A stretch of DNA of 64,000 nucleotides, from positions 2,604,001-2,668,000 of the forward strand of contig CP054179.1 of the NCBI GenBank assembly GCA_015709615.1, given 5' to 3'. How positions within the stretch are numbered: the stretch's first letter is position 1; the number at the start of each line of letters is the position of its first letter. The notes below the pieces were generated by a model. The model made no database searches, was not told the DNA's origin, and worked only from the letters and a program-made list of their open reading frames with translations. The translations under genes were made by a program, and so were the position numbers. Origin of the DNA: Gammaproteobacteria bacterium (GTDB lineage Bacteria > Pseudomonadota > Gammaproteobacteria > Burkholderiales > Nitrosomonadaceae). Shown piece by piece: positions 53,367 through 61,744 of the stretch.

Positions 53367-54365
53367 ATGCGAAGAGAACAGCTGGAAGAAAATCAGATAG
53401 AGTTATACGCGGTAGCCTTGGCTGCCGGGGTGGGGCTTGGGTTGTGGCATCCTAACTTTGGTGCCAGCCTAGAGTATTTGATTTCCCCCGTGCTTGCGGT
53501 GCTGCTTTATAGCATGTTTACGCAGATTCCATTCCTTCAGTTGCGCGCTGCGTTCGCGAACAAACGGTTTACAGCCGCGCTATTGATAGTCAATTTCATC
53601 ATCGTACCCATCGTGGTCTGGTTTTTGTCGCTTCTTTTACCGGAGCACCCACCACTGCTACTTGGGGTATATCTGGTTCTGTTAACACCTTGTATTGATT
53701 ACGTTGTCGTTTTTACCCATCTTGGTCGTGGCAATGCCCGACTCGTGCTTGCTTCCACACCTTTGCTGCTGCTTACCCAGATGCTTCTTCTGCCCGTGTA
53801 TCTATGGCTTTTCATGGAAGAGCAAGATGCACAAGTCATGAGTGCTGAACCATTCCTGGAAGCTTTTCTTGTATTGATTGTGCTTCCTCTGGGACTTGCC
53901 TTATCGACCGAGTTTTGGGCAAAACGCCGACGTAGCGGTGCCATCTGGCTTGAAGTCACGGCGTGGCTTCCGGTGCCCTTTATGGCAATGACATTACTTT
54001 TCGTCGTAGCATCTCAAATTGACAGAATAGACGAGTACCTTCCGGTTGTGGCACAAGTCGTGCCAGTTTATATGGCCTTCATGGCTATCATGCCGTTTCT
54101 TGCTCGCTTGACGGCATATGCGTTTCGCCTGGACACACAGGCAGGACGAGCACTCATTTTTAGCGCAGGGACGCGGAATTCGCTGGTGGTTCTGCCTTTA
54201 GCATTGGCTTTGCCGGACGGCTGGATTCTGGCATCTGTCGTCATCGTTACTCAAACGCTGGTGGAACTGGTCGGTGAGTTGATTTACATACGCTGGGTGC
54301 CTGCGATGCTCTTGCAAGAGTCTAAAAGTTTAGAAATCTCAAAAACATTTAGCAAAAAGAAATAA
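53367..54365 (+). CDS. Bile-acid/arsenite (ACR3-like) transporter-family protein
   Basis: 332 residues in about ten membrane helices, with the BASS-superfamily organisation. LLTPCIDYVVVFTHLGRGNA contains the family Cys also found in arsenite exporters of the ACR3 type. ATG at 53367 with AAGGAA five bases upstream, preferred to an in-frame ATG at 53343. No arsR or arsC neighbour is visible, so the substrate could also be another oxyanion or organic anion. The gene is flanked by an IS1595 element and a broken methyltransferase. Confidence 0.75.
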   Translation: MRREQLEENQIELYAVALAAGVGLGLWHPNFGASLEYLISPVLAVLLYSMFTQIPFLQLRAAFANKRFTAALLIVNFIIVPIVVWFLSLLLPEHPPLLLGVYLVLLTPCIDYVVVFTHLGRGNARLVLASTPLLLLTQMLLLPVYLWLFMEEQDAQVMSAEPFLEAFLVLIVLPLGLALSTEFWAKRRRSGAIWLEVTAWLPVPFMAMTLLFVVASQIDRIDEYLPVVAQVVPVYMAFMAIMPFLARLTAYAFRLDTQAGRALIFSAGTRNSLVVLPLALALPDGWILASVVIVTQTLVELVGELIYIRWVPAMLLQESKSLEISKTFSKKK

Positions 54366-54419
54366 TCAGGATCAATACGTTGCGCTTCTACCCGGGAAAG
54401 ATTATGCACTCTGAAGATA

Positions 54420-54960
54420 TTTATTCGAGGAATTATCACTTACTACCTCTTGCGGCAATAGCAATAAACAAACTCCAAACGGCGTATGGCGTGCCTCTTT
54501 TTCATGTTCGACTAGCTGAAAAGATCTCCAAATACCTCATGTAGGGCTTCGGATTGGTATCTCATCCGGGTAAGACCACTAAATTTTTCTGGCCCATCTC
54601 GGCAAGAGTGGCACCATTCACATGGTCCGTCTGGTCGAACTAAACTTAAAACCCGATCGACATAAGCATGGCGATCTGCTGGATCAGTCAAAAAATGGAA
54701 CACTGCTCGGTCATGCTAAATGTCGAATCGATTCAGGAGAAATTTTGCACGGGTAATATTATCGCCTCTATCCAGTGAACAATATCCGCATGCCCCCCAA
54801 CGCTGTCTGGCAACAACAAGCGCAGTTGATGATGAATCAAATACTGTCAACTCAGTATAGCCCTCGACCACAGGATCATCTACTAGCCTGGAAGTTCCTC
54901 CCTCCCACATCAATAATGGCCGCATCTTTATCGAGTCTTGTATTTTGTATTATGGATTAG
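54420..54960 (-). pseudogene. Decayed class I methyltransferase (second copy)
   Basis: Minus-strand fragments read in several frames: GGTSRLVDDPVVEGYTELTV followed by VARQRWGACGY (SAM-binding half), then FHFLTDPADRHAYVDRVLSL and MRYQSEALHEVFGDLFS. An out-of-frame LVEHEKEARHTPFG ends the sequence. This is a different methyltransferase subfamily from the one at 46886. At least three shifts. Confidence 0.7.
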
Positions 54961-55059
54961 TCGCAGAGACTGGTTCGCATGTTCCTGAAACCAACTGCCT
55001 GGGTCAGATGTTTTGGTAGTATATATCTAGCCTCAATGCTGCTTATTATCCATTGGTAA

Positions 55060-55405
55060 TTTACACAAAATATCAATATCTTATATAAATTGTGAATCAG
55101 ACTATATAAATCCTGTATCGTGGATATCGGATAGATTCCTAATTCTTCAGACTGACGAAGCTTAAGACGGTTCCGCAAGCTAGAATTGCACCACCTGTAT
55201 CCAAAAAACTGTGAATCTGACCGGTAATATCAAACTTATCCCTATTAAGAGATTCTACCTCCATACCTTCTCCAAGCAAAAAGACTGTAACAGTATCTTC
55301 CTTGCTTACGGGAGAAAATTCCAAGCCGGAAGGTGCTCCATATAGTTTCTGGATCATTCGAGTAAATGATAATTCCGAGTTCCATTTAATCTCCTTCAAT
55401 TCCAT
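55060..55405 (-). pseudogene. DsrE-family sulfur-carrier-like gene, frameshifted
   Basis: The first frame (55405 to about 55155) begins MELKEIKWNSELSFTRM, carries VTVFLLGEGMEVESL and ends GGAILACGTVL, the Cys region of DsrE-family proteins. The expected continuation RLKLRQSEELGIYPISTIQD is in the next frame. A one-base deletion in ACCGTCTT near 55170 accounts for it. DsrE proteins bind and pass on sulfane sulfur; the neighbour at 55751 onwards is a sulfur cluster. Confidence 0.65.
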
Positions 55406-55750
55406 TGGTCGTCCGTTGGTTTCGATAAGAAACTAGCTGTATGCAGTATAGAATTCCTGTGTAGAATTTTGTTCAATTATTAAATTGAAATCATGCTAAT
55501 CGGATTAGGGTTAGCGTGTCAGTTTCTCGTATTCGTTATGAGTACTAACACTCCGCACCAACAGCATTTATATTAGCAGTGATTTATAGAATGAATCTGT
55601 TTTTAAACGTTGTTTCTGCTTCTGTTGTAGTCTTGACGCATTGGGACTTTCTAATAATTTGACCCATACACTTCTGTTTGGGTTGAGCAAAGCTAACACT
55701 TAGGGGGCTGTCCGAATTTGCGTGGCCATTTCGAGATTGATATGATGGTT
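55406..55750. other. Gene-free stretch upstream of the DsrE remnant
   Basis: About 345 bp. No gene can be supported. A string GGGGGCTGTCCGAATTTGCG near 55705 resembles the end of an insertion sequence, but no mate or transposase is visible. No other structure noticed. Confidence 0.4.
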
Positions 55751-57313
55751 TCAATCAAAAATACGGAATTCTGCCAAGTTTATTTCGTATTTTTTTAGTT
55801 TGGCATAAACAGCACGTGAAGTAATTCCCATGTTCTCAGACACTTTTTTTATATTTCCATGGTGTTGTTTCAAAGCTGTTTCAAGGAATGATTTTTCAAT
55901 TTTGGTAAGAGCATATTCTTTTTCGTCTTTCCATTCACCAATACTTTTTGTTTTAGTTGGAAGCTCTATATCCAATTCAGTCATTTCTTTGCCACTAACA
56001 AACAAGATGCTACGCTCAAGGATGTTTTCTAGCTCACGAACATTGCCTGGCCAATGATAAGTGCGGATTTTCTGCATAACTTCACGGCTTACTGATTTAA
56101 CCTGTTTGTTATAACGCTTATTCAATCGCTGAATGATCAATTGCACAAGATAAGGTAAATCCTCCGGTCGCTCGACCAAGGGAGGAATACTTAAACGCAC
56201 TACATTGATGCGGTAGTATAGGTCATTGCGGAAGAGATCCTGTTTAACAAGTCCTTCCAGATTCTGATTTGTTGCTGAAATGATCCTTACATCAACCGCC
56301 AAGGTTTGCTTGCCGCCAACTCTCTCCAATTCTCCTTCCTGGATTACACGAAGCAATCTGGTTTGTGCAGCTGGCGACAATGAATCGACTTCATCAAGAA
56401 ATAAAGTACCGCCTTCGGCTCGCTCAAAGAAACCGTGGTGTACCTCGAGGGCTCCTGTAAAAGCGCCTTTTTCATGTCCGAATAAGCTGCTTTCAATCAA
56501 GCTTTCTGGAATCGCGCCACAGTTAATGGCGATGAATGGCTTATTGTAGCGATCGCTCATTGCATGTATGGCACGTGCTATAAGCTCCTTACCTACGCCT
56601 GTTTGACCCTGAATCAGAACCGTTGCCATAGTAGGGGCAATAATCTCAATTGATTGCAGTATTTTCTGCATCATTGGTGATTTTGCGATGATTGCAGGAG
56701 GCTGATGTTTTTCTGATATTTGCCTATTTTGTTTCTGCCAAAGTCTCTGCATACTAGTTTCAATTCGGCACTGCAATTCATTCGTATCGTTGATTTCCTT
56801 AACTGGTGTCGAATCGGTATATTCCATTCCCGCATGGCCTTTTGCTGCATGTGGATTCGTGTAAATACATACATCACACTTGCCATCTTTGCGGGCTATA
56901 CTTTTTTTGATTTCAACTTTGGCGTAACCAAAGTTTCTGGCCGCGATACCTCCAAATACACTGGAAGTCATTCTACATAATTCAGGAAAATTAGTAACTT
57001 GTTCACCGAAAGGACAGCGAGAATTAGTAACTGTAATACAGTCCTGATTGCTGGAGACCAGCGAAAATTTACCTCCGATATTGTTTTTGATGCCGAGTAT
57101 TAGTTCGGTATAGCTTTCATTATCGAGCTGTTCATTTTTATTAGTATTTTCTCGATAAGTTTCTTCAAAAAAACATCCTGCAGTTTGGGCTATATGCTCA
57201 ATCAACTCTTCACAATGCTTTTGTCCCTGCTGTTCGCTGGCATGCATCAGTTCAAGAATGAAGGTTTGCAAAAAAAAGATCGGCGTTAACTCAGAAAGAG
57301 GATTGTTATTCAT
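55751..57313 (-). CDS. Sigma-54-dependent activator with cysteine-rich V4R-like N-terminal domain
   Basis: 520-residue bacterial enhancer-binding protein. The N-terminal domain (about 1-165) looks like a V4R/XylR-type sensor with five Cys (92, 100, 113, 146, 149; the last two as CDVC). The AAA+ domain has Walker A GQTGVGKE (236-243) and GAFTGA (283-288), so it activates sigma-54 polymerase. A Fis-type HTH closes the chain (VSENMGITSRAVYAKLKKYE). It is divergent from the beta-carbonic-anhydrase gene. Five Cys suggest a metal, Fe-S or sulfur ligand, which is inference. Confidence 0.9.
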   Translation of the reverse strand: MNNNPLSELTPIFFLQTFILELMHASEQQGQKHCEELIEHIAQTAGCFFEETYRENTNKNEQLDNESYTELILGIKNNIGGKFSLVSSNQDCITVTNSRCPFGEQVTNFPELCRMTSSVFGGIAARNFGYAKVEIKKSIARKDGKCDVCIYTNPHAAKGHAGMEYTDSTPVKEINDTNELQCRIETSMQRLWQKQNRQISEKHQPPAIIAKSPMMQKILQSIEIIAPTMATVLIQGQTGVGKELIARAIHAMSDRYNKPFIAINCGAIPESLIESSLFGHEKGAFTGALEVHHGFFERAEGGTLFLDEVDSLSPAAQTRLLRVIQEGELERVGGKQTLAVDVRIISATNQNLEGLVKQDLFRNDLYYRINVVRLSIPPLVERPEDLPYLVQLIIQRLNKRYNKQVKSVSREVMQKIRTYHWPGNVRELENILERSILFVSGKEMTELDIELPTKTKSIGEWKDEKEYALTKIEKSFLETALKQHHGNIKKVSENMGITSRAVYAKLKKYEINLAEFRIFD

Positions 57314-57328
57314 AAATTATGGATGATT

Positions 57329-57367
57329 AGTGAAGTTAATCTTCACTTATTGAAGCATAGCTTCACT
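57329..57367. promoter_or_regulatory. Tandem palindromes: likely activator binding sites
   Basis: AGTGAAG-N5-CTTCACT at 57329-57347 is a perfect palindrome. A near copy, ATTGAAG-N5-CTTCACT at 57349-57367, lies beside it, the centres 20 bp apart (two helical turns). They lie 16-54 bp from the activator's start codon and 63-101 bp upstream of the sigma-54 promoter at 57430, typical for an upstream activating sequence. Confidence 0.75.
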
Positions 57368-57429
57368 AAGCTAGCAACAAATAAAACTTAACTTATTGTA
57401 ATTAATAATAAATATTATTTTTATCTTGA

Positions 57430-57445
57430 TGGCATGGTATTTGCT
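57430..57445 (+). promoter_or_regulatory. Sigma-54 (-24/-12) promoter of the sulfur operon
   Basis: TGGCATGGTATTTGCT matches TGGCAC-N5-TTGCW with one deviation and exact GG-N10-GC spacing. Transcription would start near 57457, leaving a leader of about 120 bases. It lies downstream of paired palindromes and next to a sigma-54 activator gene. Confidence 0.8.
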
Positions 57446-57577
57446 ATTAACTTTATTGCATCTCGAAATAACTAGGTGCACGGGTTATATACCCTAGGAA
57501 ACCCTTAAGGTTCTACTGAGAAAGTAGATCGTTTTAGGGAGTTTTAAATTTCAACCTATTACCGAGGAGACTCAAAA

Positions 57578-58231
57578 TTGAAAACTCTCAAAGAGGAACT
57601 GGATACACGCTTAGCCTCATATGATCACTGGGCACAACGTCGCCGTCATGGAGCGGGTGGGCATAATAACCGGAAGTTGTGGGTACTTGCTTGTATGGAC
57701 GAACGCCTGCCGATAGATGAGGCGCTCGGTATCCATGTGGATACCCCGGCAGGTCATGGAGATGCACATTGTTTCCGTAATGCTGGAGGAATCGTCACCG
57801 ACGATGCAATTCGCTCGGCGATGCTGACTTGTAATTTTTTTGGCACCACAGAAATTGTTATTGTGCAGCACACGCAATGCGGCATGCTGTCTGCAAATGC
57901 GACTGATCTGGAAAAGGCTTTTCGTGACAAGGGAATTGATCCGGATAATATCGCGTTGGATCCAACTCTGCCAGAGCAGAAGTTAGAGAAAGGTGCATTT
58001 GCCAAGTGGATCGGAATGATGGATGACGTAGATGTAACCTGCATGAAGACCATCGAAGCATTTAAAAATCACCCTCTCATTCCCAAGGATGTAGTCATCA
58101 GCGGCTGGATCTGGGAAGTTGAAACGCGCCGACTGAGAGCACCGACACGAGACACTGAAAAACGGGCCAGGACCGATGTCACTTCTGCTCAATTCGGCGT
58201 TAAAGAAAAACAACCGCCTCGTTGGAGCTAA
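57578..58231 (+). CDS. Beta-carbonic anhydrase family, candidate COS/CS2 hydrolase
   Basis: 217 residues. Zinc ligands are visible as Cys39 in VLACMDERL, His98 and Cys101 in VQHTQCG, with the Asp41-Arg43 dyad. The segments CMDERLPIDEALGI, GDAHCFRNAGGIVTDDAIRS and FFGTTEIVIVQHTQCGMLSA resemble the branch that includes carbonyl sulfide hydrolase of Thiobacillus and archaeal CS2 hydrolase, rather than housekeeping carbonic anhydrases. This is recall, not a tree. Products would be H2S and CO2, which fits the downstream genes. First gene after the sigma-54 promoter. Confidence 0.75.
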   Translation: MKTLKEELDTRLASYDHWAQRRRHGAGGHNNRKLWVLACMDERLPIDEALGIHVDTPAGHGDAHCFRNAGGIVTDDAIRSAMLTCNFFGTTEIVIVQHTQCGMLSANATDLEKAFRDKGIDPDNIALDPTLPEQKLEKGAFAKWIGMMDDVDVTCMKTIEAFKNHPLIPKDVVISGWIWEVETRRLRAPTRDTEKRARTDVTSAQFGVKEKQPPRWS

Positions 58232-58256
58232 ATTTAAGAGAAAAAACCTAAAAGCG

Positions 58257-58282
58257 TGACCACTTGGCATCTCAAGTGGTCA
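58257..58282. terminator. Hairpin between the anhydrase and zinc-ribbon genes
   Basis: TGACCACTTG/CAAGTGGTCA, perfect 10-bp stem with a 6-nt loop, 25 bp after the stop. The following TATCTT is a weak U-tract. It may attenuate rather than stop transcription, or protect the first gene's RNA. Confidence 0.5.
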
Positions 58283-58333
58283 TATCTTAGTGTTTCTGAA
58301 AAATGCCATTCATGTAATAAATAAGGATTCCAA

Positions 58334-58576
58334 ATGCCAACTTATGATTACTTGTGTACACAGTGCAAGCTCCAATTTGAAGTACGTCATTCAATTAACG
58401 CATCCAACCCGGATTGTTCGGCATGCGGAAACATGACAGAAAAAGTGATTCTTTTTGCCCCTGCGATGCATGGCAACATGGCACGTGGCCGTGATCTGGC
58501 AATGCGCTCGCTTCAGCCAAAACTCGATCAAACAAATCGCGGACACGCACCTGGATGCGCATGCGGCCATCATTAG
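58334..58576 (+). CDS. FmdB-like zinc-ribbon protein
   Basis: 80 residues. The N-terminal CxxC-(~21)-CxxC ribbon (YLCTQCKLQFEV and NPDCSACGNMTEKVIL) is that of FmdB-type regulatory proteins. The C-terminal tail ends in GCACGHH, an additional potential metal ligand. A common small partner of metal- or sulfur-related operons; exact role unknown. Confidence 0.75.
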   Translation: MPTYDYLCTQCKLQFEVRHSINASNPDCSACGNMTEKVILFAPAMHGNMARGRDLAMRSLQPKLDQTNRGHAPGCACGHH

Positions 58577-58634
58577 CATTCATAGATATGGGTGTTATTT
58601 AAATTTGCTTGGGATGATTTGGAAGGAGAAAAAA

Positions 58635-60323
58635 ATGAGCATAGTTACGACAAAATTGGATGAGAAATTGTTTGTTACTCGCCAAATTAGTGTAAATGAT
58701 TTGGCAGAAATAGCAGCAGCGGGATATAAATCCATTATTTGCAATCGTCCTGATCATGAAGAAGGCGATATCCAGCCCTCTAGCCTGGAACTAGAAAAAG
58801 CAGCGCGCCCATTTGGAATCAATTTTATTTATTTACCCATCGAAATTGGCCCAGTCTCCACCGAAAAGATTGAATCATTCAACAAACTACTAACTGAATT
58901 GCCCGGACCAATTCTTGCTTTCTGTAATACTGGCAATCGGGCCAGGGCATTGTATGGACTGATCAGGCAAAAACAAGAGCCCGAATATGAGGATGAATTT
59001 GTCAGAGCCGCTTGCAGTTGGACAGGTGAAGCACTTGAAACAATTCACATTCCACACGCATCCCAAGACAAGTCACTTTCAGTGGCAGCTGCTTGTAATT
59101 GGGGTAATGCGTTTGACATTGTTGTGATAGGTGGTGGCGCAGCAGGAATCGGAGTGACTGCTAGTCTCATGCACCGCAGGCCTGCTCTTCGCATTGCCAT
59201 CATCGAACCCTGTGATAAACATTATTATCAGCCCGCCTGGACACTGGTTGGTGGTGGCGCTTATGACATGGCACAAACGGTGCGGAACATGGCAGATGTC
59301 ATTCCACCGAATGCAGAATGGGTACAAACAGCAGCGATTGGATTTGAACCGGACAACAATCTAGTTAATCTGGCAGATGGCCGTTCAATTGGCTATAGGC
59401 AATTGATCGTTTGTCCAGGTATACGTTTGGCTTGGGAAAAAATCGATGGTTTACAAGAAACACTCGGCAAAAATGGCGTCACCTCCAACTATCATTTTGA
59501 TTTGGCGCCTTATACTTGGTCACTGACGAAGAATCTCAAAAGCGGCAAGGCCTTGTTTACGCAGCCTTCCATGCCGATCAAATGTGCCGGTGCTCCTCAA
59601 AAAGCCATGTATCTATCTTCTGATTATTGGTTGCGCCATCATTTGCTGGACAATATCGAAGTCGAATTCAATACGGCCGGTGCAGTATTGTTTGGTGTAG
59701 CTGATTTTGTCCCGCCACTGATGGAGTATGTGAAACGTTATCATGCAAAACTGGCATTTAATTCCAATCTGGTAAAAGTTGATGGCACCAACAAAATAGC
59801 CGTCTTCGACATCAAGGATAGCGAAGGAAATGTTACACGCATGGAAAAGCCGTTTGATATGCTGCACGTGGTACCGCCTCAGGTTGCGCCAGACTTCATC
59901 ACAAAAAGCTCTTTGGCCGATGCTGCCGGATTTTGTGAGGTCAATCCCAAAACGTTGCAGCACCCGCGTTACTCCAACATCTTTTCCTTAGGAGATGCCT
60001 GCTCTTCGCCTAATGCCAAAACAGCCGCCGCAGCCAGAAAGCAAATTGTCATAGTGGCAGAAAATCTCCTGGCAGCCAAAGAAGGGAGAGAATTTCCTAA
60101 TATTTATGATGGTTATGGTGCTTGTCCTCTTACGGTAGGGGATGGCAAGGTGATATTAGCCGAATTTGGTTTTGGCGGTAAATTGCTGCCCACTTTTCCA
60201 CTTAATCCGACCGTGGCAAGGCGATTTGCGTGGTTTCTAAAAGCCAGATTATTTCCTTGGTTATACTGGAACGGCATGTTGAAAGGCCGCGAATGGCTCA
60301 CTCGTTCAACAGGTGTAAGTTAA
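58635..60323 (+). CDS. Rhodanese-like/DUF442 domain fused to sulfide:quinone oxidoreductase-like flavoprotein
   Basis: 562 residues. N-terminal 110 residues are a Blh/DUF442-type phosphatase/rhodanese domain with a CX4R active site at Cys97-Arg102 (AFCNTGNRARALYG). From residue 160 a pyridine nucleotide-disulfide/SQR flavoprotein follows: VIGGGAAGIGVTASL, conserved Cys317 in MPIKCAGAPQKAMYL and the second FAD motif SLGDACSSPNAKTAAA. AAGGAG precedes the ATG at 58635. It would oxidise sulfide to sulfane sulfur and pass it to an acceptor. Confidence 0.85.
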   Translation: MSIVTTKLDEKLFVTRQISVNDLAEIAAAGYKSIICNRPDHEEGDIQPSSLELEKAARPFGINFIYLPIEIGPVSTEKIESFNKLLTELPGPILAFCNTGNRARALYGLIRQKQEPEYEDEFVRAACSWTGEALETIHIPHASQDKSLSVAAACNWGNAFDIVVIGGGAAGIGVTASLMHRRPALRIAIIEPCDKHYYQPAWTLVGGGAYDMAQTVRNMADVIPPNAEWVQTAAIGFEPDNNLVNLADGRSIGYRQLIVCPGIRLAWEKIDGLQETLGKNGVTSNYHFDLAPYTWSLTKNLKSGKALFTQPSMPIKCAGAPQKAMYLSSDYWLRHHLLDNIEVEFNTAGAVLFGVADFVPPLMEYVKRYHAKLAFNSNLVKVDGTNKIAVFDIKDSEGNVTRMEKPFDMLHVVPPQVAPDFITKSSLADAAGFCEVNPKTLQHPRYSNIFSLGDACSSPNAKTAAAARKQIVIVAENLLAAKEGREFPNIYDGYGACPLTVGDGKVILAEFGFGGKLLPTFPLNPTVARRFAWFLKARLFPWLYWNGMLKGREWLTRSTGVS

Positions 60324-60328
60324 GTAAA

Positions 60329-61150
60329 ATGGAACCAGACTTAATCAGCATTCTACTGGGCTCATTCACAGGCATCGTTCTTGCACTAACAGGGGCTGGC
60401 GGTGCCATCATTGCGGTGCCGCTGCTCATGTTCAGCTTGCATCTTACGGTTGCAGAAGCTGCTCCCATTGGTTTACTTGCGGTCGGCTTGTCAGCTGCAA
60501 TCGGGGCATTGTTGGCATTCAGGCAAAAAATTGTCAGATACCGGGCAGCTATGCTGATCGCAGCGACAGGTGCGCTGACTGCCCCCATAGGCATATGGGC
60601 TGCACAACAGTTGCCAAACGCACCGCTGACCTTGTTGTTTGCCTGTGTGTTAATTTATGTTGCTATTCGCATGTTTCACCAAAGCCTGGATGAAAATAAC
60701 AAAGACGTGAGAATAATGGCTGATCCACCTTGCCGACTGGATGAAATCGGCGAACGTTTGGTTTGGAACATCCCTTGCTTTAGAGCATTAACATTGTCAG
60801 GCACGATGGCAGGTTTTCTGTCAGGCTTACTAGGCGTAGGTGGTGGATTTGTAATCGTTCCTACACTCAAGAAAGTCACTAATCTGAACATGCAATCCAT
60901 ATTGGCCACATCACTCACCATTATTGCATTGGTTTCTCTGACTGGTGTTGTTTCAGCAATACTGATTGGTGCTCTGATATGGTCGATTGCTTTTCCCTTT
61001 TGTGGTGGAACTATCGCAGGAATATTGGTTGGCAGATTATTCGCTCATCGTTTTGCAGGACATAGATTGCAGCAAAGTTTTGCCATTTTAGCAATTAGTG
61101 TTGCAATTGGCTTGATTGTCAAAGTGGTTTGGAATGCATTTTTTAGTTAG
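60329..61150 (+). CDS. TauE/SafE-family exporter
   Basis: 273 residues, with eight predicted helices in two halves. GSFTGIVLALTGAGGAIIAV and SGLLGVGGGFVIVPTLKKVT are the glycine-rich repeat motifs of TauE/SafE. Five bases separate it from the SQR-fusion stop. It could export sulfite or another oxidised sulfur anion produced by the operon. An upstream in-frame start at 60230 overlaps the SQR gene and is unlikely. Confidence 0.85.
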   Translation: MEPDLISILLGSFTGIVLALTGAGGAIIAVPLLMFSLHLTVAEAAPIGLLAVGLSAAIGALLAFRQKIVRYRAAMLIAATGALTAPIGIWAAQQLPNAPLTLLFACVLIYVAIRMFHQSLDENNKDVRIMADPPCRLDEIGERLVWNIPCFRALTLSGTMAGFLSGLLGVGGGFVIVPTLKKVTNLNMQSILATSLTIIALVSLTGVVSAILIGALIWSIAFPFCGGTIAGILVGRLFAHRFAGHRLQQSFAILAISVAIGLIVKVVWNAFFS

Positions 61151-61744
61151 TAGTCTCATTTTTCCTTCTCTTTCCGCAAGGTGGACGATAAGCTGCGTTG
61201 TATTTGATGAACCAAAAGGAGGTTGCGCTATTTACACTTGTCAGATAGTTTAATTATAACAATATGTTTTGATGATAATTTGTTCTCAAACTGGAGGAAG
61301 TAAGTTTTATGATTTTGGTATTGAATACCGGCGCATATGAAAAAGTATAGCTAACAAGTTATGCTGAATTTATACGCAAAGATATTACACCCCCTTGTCA
61401 CAATTATCAGTGCCTCACAACAATTACCTTGATCAATTCGTTTGGAAAGTTGTCGTTCGATTCAATATTTTTTTGGCCCAAATGTTGTGAGAAATGTCCC
61501 GTGGGTCACTGCCATTTTCCAGCAGTTTACTCATAATAAACTCCATCAAATACTGATAGAGGAGTATATAAGAATGCAATTTAAGCAAATCAGAAACGCA
61601 ACAATTTAAATTAACTAAGCAATCAAGAAAGCGCTAATTGATCTTTGACTGACATAAAGAAGAGTTATGTGCTTAGCGGTGATTGGAAAGATTTTCGGGA
61701 TCGTCACATTAAATTTGGGGCTATTATTTTAAGAGGGAGCAATT
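61151..61744. other. Long intergenic stretch after the sulfur operon
   Basis: About 590 bp, AT-rich, with no gene longer than 20 codons preceded by a good Shine-Dalgarno. I searched for a second -24/-12 element or a repeat of the AGTGAAG palindrome and found none. It probably holds the promoter of the PD40 gene. Confidence 0.45.
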
